From positions 1 through 15,889 of the forward strand of contig CAYHPY010000088.1 of NCBI GenBank assembly GCA_964358485.1: a stretch of 15,889 nt of DNA. The letters run 5' to 3'. Position numbers and translations under genes: made by a program. Position 1 is the stretch's first letter. Each line of letters begins with the position of its first letter. This document shows, one piece after another, positions 11,315 through 15,889 of the stretch. The notes under the pieces were generated by a model, which was not told the origin of the DNA, made no database searches, and was given only the letters and a program-made list of their open reading frames with translations. The stretch is from CAYHPY01 sp964358485 (GTDB lineage: Bacteria; Elusimicrobiota; Elusimicrobia; UBA1565; UBA9628).

Positions 11315-12208
11315 CTATTTTACTTTGGCTTCTTCGTAAATTGCGGTCCCCGTGCTCCGCGCGTACTCGCGGAACACCGAGATCAGCTTGCGGGTCACGG
11401 GGCCGGGATGCCCGGTGCCGATCGCCCGGCCGTCCACCTTTACGGCGGGGACGACCTCGGCTCCGGTGCCGGTCAAAAAAACTTCCTGCGCCCGGTAGAC
11501 CTCGAAGCGCGTGAACATCTCCTCGACGACTTCCAAACCCATCCGGTCCCGGGCCAATTCGATGGCGACTTCCCGGGTCACGCCTTCCAGAATGCCGGCG
11601 TGGGTCGGCGGGGTGTAGATCCGCCCGTCGCGGACCAGGAAGAGGTTGTCCCCGGTGCACTCGGTCACATAGCCCTCGCCGTTGAGGAGGATCGCCTCCT
11701 GGGCGCCGACGCGGGTGGCTTCGGCCCGGGCGAGGATGTTGGGGAGGTAATTCAGGGATTTCACGCTCGGGGTGAGCTGGTCGGCCCCTTTTTGGCGGAA
11801 GGTGGAGGTCACCAGTTCGAGGCCTTTTTCGTAATAGGCTTCCGGGTAAAGCTCGATCTTGTCGGCGATGATGAAGAGGGTCGGACCGGCCTTGCACTTG
11901 CGCATGTCCAGGCCGAGGTCTCCCACCCCGCGGGTGACGACTAGGCGGATGTAGGCGTCTTTGAGGCCGTTCTGCCGGATGGTCTCCAGCAGGGCCTCCT
12001 CTATTTTCTTGAGGGGCAGGGGCAGGTCCAATAGGATGGAGGCGGCCGATTCCTGGAGGCGGCGCAGGTGCTGTTCCAATTTGAAGACGCGGCCGTTGTA
12101 GGCGCGGATGCCCTCAAAGATCCCGTCCCCGTAGAGGACGCCGTGGTCGAAGACCGAGACTTTCGCGTCGTCCTTGTCGAAGTATTGGCCGTCGATGTAG
12201 ATCTTCAT
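11315..12208 (-). CDS. ilvE: Branched-chain amino acid aminotransferase
   Basis: This cytoplasmic PLP enzyme performs the last step of leucine, isoleucine and valine synthesis. It has 297 residues, the usual size for the short bacterial/archaeal class-IV aminotransferase. HGVLYGDGIFEGIRAYNGR (22-40) is typical of IlvE. The PLP lysine is in LTPSVKSLNYLPNILA (Lys150). The phosphate/PLP region GYVTECTGDNLFLV contains Glu183. EVFLTGTGAEVVPA matches the C-terminal motif. D-amino-acid transaminase or ADC lyase are relatives, but the YGDGIFEGIR wording favours IlvE. The ATG overlaps the lolD stop by ATGA. The gene ends in AAA-TAG preceded by another A, with the -1 frame open into the exonuclease gene. 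No other branched-chain biosynthesis gene is in view. Confidence 0.93.
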   Translation of the reverse strand: MKIYIDGQYFDKDDAKVSVFDHGVLYGDGIFEGIRAYNGRVFKLEQHLRRLQESAASILLDLPLPLKKIEEALLETIRQNGLKDAYIRLVVTRGVGDLGLDMRKCKAGPTLFIIADKIELYPEAYYEKGLELVTSTFRQKGADQLTPSVKSLNYLPNILARAEATRVGAQEAILLNGEGYVTECTGDNLFLVRDGRIYTPPTHAGILEGVTREVAIELARDRMGLEVVEEMFTRFEVYRAQEVFLTGTGAEVVPAVKVDGRAIGTGHPGPVTRKLISVFREYARSTGTAIYEEAKVK

Positions 12209-12906
12209 GAGTCTCCTCCTCCGTTAATCACCATCCCATCGAGCATCCGAACGACCCGCGTGGCGTAGCCCGCGGCTTCCTCGTTGTGCGTGACCATCAG
12301 GACCGCGGCGCCGCTGAGGCGCGCCAACTCCTTGAGGTCCTTAAATACCAATTCCCCATTGCTCCTGTCCAGGTTGCCCGTCGGCTCATCGGCCAGCAAA
12401 AGTTTTGGCCCGTTGACCAGGGACCGGCAGAGCGCCACGCGTTGCCGCTCCCCGCCGGAAAGCTGGGAGGGAAACCGCCCTTGGAGGCCTTCCAGGCCCA
12501 GGCCCCGGAGCAATTCGAGCCCGCGCCGGGCGGCCGCTTCCAGATCCTGATTGCCGATTCTCGCCGGCATGACCACGTTTTCCAGGACGGTGAACTCGGG
12601 CATCAGGGAATCGAACTGAAAAACGAAGCCGAGGGCACGGTTGCGCAAAGCGCAGCGCTCCGGCTCGGTCATGGCCGACACCAGCTTTCCTTCATAGCGG
12701 ACCTCGCCGGAAGTCGGCTCGTCCATGAGGCCCAGGATGTTGAGCAAAGTTGACTTGCCGCAACCTGAAGGTCCTAGGAGGGCAACAAACTCCGAGGCAT
12801 GGACCGTCAGGTCCAGGCCCCGGAGGACCGTAACTTCCGTTGTTCCGTTCCCGTATATTTTTTTCAGTCCCCGGCCTTCCAGGACCATTTCCCCGGCCTC
12901 AGCCAT
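12205..12906 (-). CDS. lolD: Lipoprotein-releasing ABC transporter ATPase LolD
   Basis: This is the ATPase of the LolCDE-type machine that lifts outer-membrane lipoproteins out of the inner membrane. It has 233 residues, normal length. Walker A is GPSGCGKST (45-52), the Q-loop FQFDSLMPEFTVLENV (Gln97), the signature LSGGERQRVALCRSL (149 onward), Walker B LLLADEPTGNLD, and the H-loop VTHN (His207). FQFDSLMPEFTVLENV and ADEPTGNLD are the LolD/MacB class wording. The start overlaps the end of the permease gene by 8 bases and its own stop overlaps ilvE by 4. The adjacent LolC/E-type permease, rather than a MacB or FtsX partner, supports the LolD call. Confidence 0.93.
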   Translation of the reverse strand: MAEAGEMVLEGRGLKKIYGNGTTEVTVLRGLDLTVHASEFVALLGPSGCGKSTLLNILGLMDEPTSGEVRYEGKLVSAMTEPERCALRNRALGFVFQFDSLMPEFTVLENVVMPARIGNQDLEAAARRGLELLRGLGLEGLQGRFPSQLSGGERQRVALCRSLVNGPKLLLADEPTGNLDRSNGELVFKDLKELARLSGAAVLMVTHNEEAAGYATRVVRMLDGMVINGGGDS

Positions 12907-14125
12907 AATGTATGGCCTCGACAGGATTAACCTTGGCCGCCCTGACCGCGGGATAGACCGTGGCCAGCAGGGAGAGGATGATTCCCGAAACCGCGACCGC
13001 GATCACGTCCCGGGGCTGAACCGAGACCGGGACCCGGCTGAGGTAGTAGATGTCGGCGGGCAGCTCGACGATCGGGTAGCGGCGGATGATCTCGCAAAGC
13101 GTCAGCCCCAGGCCCAGACCCATGCCCACGCCTCCGCCTCCGATCATGATCCCCTCCAGCCAAAAAATCCCCCGAATCTGGCGGGGGGTGGCGCCCATGG
13201 CTTTGAGCAGGCCGATGTCGCGGGTCTTTTCGACCCCCAGGAGGATCAGATTCGAGGCGATGTTGAGGGAGGCCACCAGGATGATCAAGGTTAGGATCAA
13301 AAACATGACCGCTTTCTCCAGCTTGAGGGCCGCGAACAGGGTCGAATTCAATTGCTTGTAGGTGCGGACCACGTGGGACAGGCCGATGCGCGCCTGCACG
13401 CGGCCGGCCACGGCGTCCACCCGGGAAAGGTCCGTAAGCCGGACTCCGTAGCCGGTCGCTCCGGCGTCGACGCCGAGAAATTTGGCGGCCGAGTCCAAAG
13501 AGGCGTAGCCCGTCGCGCTGTCATATTCGTAATAACCGGTATGCAACACCCCCGCCACTCGGAATTTCTGCATCCTGGGGATGGCGCCCAGCGGGGTGGC
13601 CACGCTCTTGGGCGAGACCAAAACGACCTCGGAACCGACGCTCGCGCCCATATTCGCGGCCAGTTCCTCTCCCAGGACGATGCCCGGGGTTTTGCCCCCC
13701 GCGAGGTCCTTCCAGTCGCCCTCCCGGAGGGTTTTTGCGAGGTCGTTGACTTGAAATTCCTGGGCGGGGTCGAGCCCCTTGAGGACGATGCCCAGGGAGC
13801 GTTGGTTGTGGGTCAGGATCGCCTGGCCCAAGACGAAGGGGGCGATGGCGGCCACCTCGGGGTCGGCCTGGAGCGAGGACTCCAAATGAGGGCGGGTTCG
13901 GGCGGTGACCGTGCCGTGGATGGTCATGTGGGCCTGGGCGCCGACGATCTTTTTCTGGATGTCCGTCTGGAAGCCGTTCATGACCGAGAGGGTGGTGAGT
14001 AGCGCCGCCACCCCCACCGTCACCCCCGCGACGCCGATGCCGGTGGTGACGCTCGCGAAAAGCCCCTTGCGCTTGGCCTTGAGGTACCGGAAGGAGATGA
14101 AAAACTCGAGGGAGCCGGGCCCCAT
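12899..14125 (-). CDS. lolC: Lipoprotein-releasing ABC transporter permease, LolC/LolE family
   Basis: This inner-membrane subunit of the lipoprotein release complex has 408 residues. The N-terminus (SFRYLKAKRKGLFASVTTGI followed by a hydrophobic run ending ALLTTLSVMNGF) is the family hallmark and forms TM1. A large periplasmic domain follows to about residue 270. Then come three C-terminal helices, around MFLILTLIILVASLNIASNL, IMIGGGGVGMGLGLGLTL and VIAVAVSGIILSLLATVYPA. The signature TRDIGLLKAMGATPRQI is between the first two. The ATG shares one base with the lysS stop (TGATG). Only one permease gene is present, so the complex may use a LolC/E homodimer (LolF-like) or a second gene elsewhere. 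The C/E name is therefore approximate. Confidence 0.92.
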   Translation of the reverse strand: MGPGSLEFFISFRYLKAKRKGLFASVTTGIGVAGVTVGVAALLTTLSVMNGFQTDIQKKIVGAQAHMTIHGTVTARTRPHLESSLQADPEVAAIAPFVLGQAILTHNQRSLGIVLKGLDPAQEFQVNDLAKTLREGDWKDLAGGKTPGIVLGEELAANMGASVGSEVVLVSPKSVATPLGAIPRMQKFRVAGVLHTGYYEYDSATGYASLDSAAKFLGVDAGATGYGVRLTDLSRVDAVAGRVQARIGLSHVVRTYKQLNSTLFAALKLEKAVMFLILTLIILVASLNIASNLILLGVEKTRDIGLLKAMGATPRQIRGIFWLEGIMIGGGGVGMGLGLGLTLCEIIRRYPIVELPADIYYLSRVPVSVQPRDVIAVAVSGIILSLLATVYPAVRAAKVNPVEAIHYG

Positions 14126-15651
14126 CAGGTTTTCAGGGTCGGAAACAGGATGACGTCCCGGATCGACGGCTGTCCGGTCAGGAGCATCACCAGGCGGTCG
14201 ATCCCGAAGCCGATGCCGCCGGTCGGGGGCATGCCCGCTTCCATGGTCTCCACGAAATCCTCGTCCAGGACGTCGGCTTCGTCGTCGCCCTCTTCCTTGC
14301 GGGCGCGGGCCTGCTCCTGGAAGCGGTCCCGTTGGTCCAGGGGATCATTGAGCTCGGTGTAGGCGTTGGCCAATTCCTGGCGCGCCGCGAAGCATTCGAA
14401 GCGTTCCACCAAGCCCTCGCCGCCGCCCGGTTTGAGCTTGGCCAGCGGGGTGATGGCGGTGGGATGGTCGAAGACGAAGGTCACGGGGTCCAGCAATTCC
14501 AGGATTTTGGCGTCGAAGATCCGTTCGAATATTTTAGCGGACGGCGTCTTGTCGCCGGCCGGCACGCCGAGCCGGGCGGCGAGGGCCAGCAGTTGTTTGC
14601 GGTTGAAGCTTTTCCCTTCCAGGATTTCTTCCATGGGCGCGCCGCAGTGTTTCTTCCAGAGTTCGGGAAGATAGACCCGCTGAAACGGCGGCTTGAGCGA
14701 AAGCTTCACCCCTTGAAATTCCGCCTCGCTCACGCCGATGGCGTCGGCCGCCTCGGCCACGACCCGCTCGAAGAGCCGGGCCATGCCCTCGTAGTCGGAG
14801 TAGGCCTCGTAGGCCTCCAGCATGGTGAACTCGGGGTTGTGGCGGGTGTCGATGCCCTCGTTGCGGAAGATGCGCCCGAGTTCGTAAACCTTGTCCAGGC
14901 CGCCGACGATCAGCCGCTTGAGATGCAGTTCGGTGGCGATGCGCAGGAACATTTCCTGGTCCAGGGCGTTGTGATGGGTCTTGAACGGGCGCGCCGACGC
15001 GCCTCCGGCGTGGGGCAGGAGGACGGGGGTCTCGACCTCGATAAATCCCAGCGAATCGAAGGTCTTGCGGATCGAGGCGACGATTTTCGAGCGCTTGATG
15101 AAGGCGTCCCGGCTTTCCGGGGAGGCGATCAGGTCCAGGTGCCGCTGGCGGTAGCGGGTTTCCACGTCCTTGAGGCCGTGCCATTTTTCCGGCATGGGCC
15201 GCAGGGCCTTGGCGAGAATGGCGGCCCCGGTGGCGGCCAAGGTGATCTCCTGGGTCCGGGTTCGGAAGAGCGGCCCGACCGCGGAGATGAAATCCCCGGC
15301 GTGCAGGTCCTTTTTGACCAAATGGAAATCCGCCTCGGGCATGGCGTCTTTTTTGAAATAGATTTGGAGCTTCCCGGAGGAATCCTGGATGTGAGCGAAA
15401 ATGGATTTGCCCATGTCCCGGATCTGGAGCAGGCGCCCGGCCACGGCGAAGGTCTCCGGTCCGTGCTCCTGGCCGGTCAAAGGCTCCCCCGCCTTGAGGG
15501 CCTCGGCGGCGGTGTGGGTGCGCTGGCAGCGGGAGGGAAACGGATCCACGCCTCGGGCCCGGAGCTCGGCGATCTTCGCCGTCTTGACGGCCAGCTGCTC
15601 CTCGAGCGAGCCGGAGACGGCGCCCGGGGCGGGGGGGGTGGGCTCGCTCAC
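14125..15651 (-). CDS. lysS: Lysyl-tRNA synthetase, class II
   Basis: This cytoplasmic enzyme charges tRNA-Lys. The 508 residues match bacterial LysS. An N-terminal OB-fold anticodon-binding domain (about 68-145, VAGRLLQIRDMGKSIFAHIQ) is followed by the class II core. Motif 1 lies around FIEVETPVLLP (203-213). Motif 2 is FRNEGIDTRHNPEFTMLE (262-279). Motif 3 ends GIGFGIDRLVMLLTGQPS. HAGGASARPFKTHHNALDQ is also standard for LysRS. The start is a GTG (15649-15651) overlapping the response-regulator stop (GTGA). The first about 15 residues are proline-rich and encoded by a G/C homopolymer-rich stretch, so indel errors there would be easy. It heads the lol-ilvE-xth run in translation order. Confidence 0.97.
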   Translation of the reverse strand: MSEPTPPAPGAVSGSLEEQLAVKTAKIAELRARGVDPFPSRCQRTHTAAEALKAGEPLTGQEHGPETFAVAGRLLQIRDMGKSIFAHIQDSSGKLQIYFKKDAMPEADFHLVKKDLHAGDFISAVGPLFRTRTQEITLAATGAAILAKALRPMPEKWHGLKDVETRYRQRHLDLIASPESRDAFIKRSKIVASIRKTFDSLGFIEVETPVLLPHAGGASARPFKTHHNALDQEMFLRIATELHLKRLIVGGLDKVYELGRIFRNEGIDTRHNPEFTMLEAYEAYSDYEGMARLFERVVAEAADAIGVSEAEFQGVKLSLKPPFQRVYLPELWKKHCGAPMEEILEGKSFNRKQLLALAARLGVPAGDKTPSAKIFERIFDAKILELLDPVTFVFDHPTAITPLAKLKPGGGEGLVERFECFAARQELANAYTELNDPLDQRDRFQEQARARKEEGDDEADVLDEDFVETMEAGMPPTGGIGFGIDRLVMLLTGQPSIRDVILFPTLKT

Positions 15652-15889
15652 TTCTTGTCCGTGAGAATCCCCGTGATGAGCTCCCGGAGGGTCTTGGGGT
15701 CGAACGGCTTCTGGACGTAGGCGGCCACGTTGGGGGCCATCTCGAACAGATCCCGCATTTTCTGGCCCTTGGCGGTCAGGACCAGGATCGGAAGCTTCTT
15801 GGTGGATTCCGTGGCCTGAAGCCGCATGTTGAGGGCGTAGCCGTCCATCACCGGCATCATGATGTCCAGGATGAGCAGGTCCGGCAGAG
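15648..15889 (-). CDS. Response-regulator receiver domain protein, 5' end outside the window
   Basis: This is the C-terminal 79 residues of a CheY-like receiver domain. The phospho-acceptor aspartate is in LPDLLILDIMMPVMDGY. The conserved threonine is in PILVLTAKG, and the lysine is in AAYVQKPFDPKTLRELI. The protein ends about 15 residues after the KPF motif, so no output domain follows. It is either a stand-alone receiver or the tail of a protein with upstream domains beyond the window edge. The stop overlaps the lysS GTG. AKGQKMRDLFEMAPNVAAYVQKPF reads like the PatA/PilG-type receivers common in GC-rich Gram-negatives. Its kinase and output are unknown. Confidence 0.9.
   Translation of the reverse strand, partial: LPDLLILDIMMPVMDGYALNMRLQATESTKKLPILVLTAKGQKMRDLFEMAPNVAAYVQKPFDPKTLRELITGILTDKK

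Noticed and set aside
10497..11897. 466-residue minus-strand frame extending exonuclease III upstream through ilvE
   Set aside because: The extra part overlaps the coding sequence of ilvE in another frame, has shadow-like Arg/Pro/Gly composition and is not part of the exonuclease family. Only the homologous portion was kept.
14332..15720. 462-residue plus-strand open frame
   Set aside because: It is antisense to lysS, which has all class II motifs. No independent domain or start signal was seen.
1..15889. CRISPR array, tRNA, rRNA, insertion sequence or prophage genes
   Set aside because: No regularly spaced repeats of the right size, no cloverleaf or rRNA-like stretch and no transposase, integrase or phage motif were found. 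The three-copy 8-N9-8 motif has irregular orientation and no spacer-length units.

Overview
The window is dense and GC-rich, with short gaps, frequent 4-base start/stop overlaps, and several GTG or TTG starts. LolC/LolD-type lipoprotein-release genes imply an outer membrane. A McsA/McsB protein-arginine kinase pair is more familiar from Firmicutes but also occurs in scattered Gram-negative phyla. Together they suggest a GC-rich, diderm, non-proteobacterial lineage, possibly an uncultured one. This is an inference from gene content; no rRNA or tRNA gene is present to test it.

Region 1 (1-5212) is a phosphate/arsenic block. The 3' part of pstB, phoU and an arsenate reductase (arsC) form a plus-strand operon joined by two ATGA overlaps. 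Converging on it are an ACR3 arsenite efflux permease and an ArsR repressor on the minus strand. A small XRE-type regulator is divergent from arsR. A low-affinity phosphate transporter (Pit) with its PhoU-like DUF47 partner follows on the minus strand. Two phosphate importers, which also admit arsenate, therefore flank the reductase, exporter and sensor that deal with arsenic. The XRE/pit gap holds three copies of an exact 8-N9-8 motif, and the arsR and ACR3 start regions share a candidate operator.

Region 2 (5253-6483, minus) has a class-I glutamine-amidotransferase-like hydrolase (PuuD/peptidase C26) carrying three strong inverted repeats inside its coding sequence, preceded by a small secreted protein of unknown function.

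Region 3 (6588-15889, minus) is one long, tightly packed gene run. In transcription order it is: response-regulator receiver (partial), lysS, lolC/E-type permease, lolD, ilvE, exonuclease III, DUF885 metallopeptidase, mcsA, mcsB, carboxylesterase. Most junctions overlap by 1-8 bases. The exception is ilvE/exonuclease III, where a 49-bp palindrome covers the 5' end of the exonuclease reading frame and no ATG, GTG or TTG is available in any minus-strand frame. The mcsA product lacks the C-terminal UVR segment usual for the family.

No mobile element, CRISPR array, tRNA or rRNA was seen. The longest gaps without a gene are about 160 bp (2971-3131) and 139 bp (3435-3573), and both contain regulatory-looking repeats.
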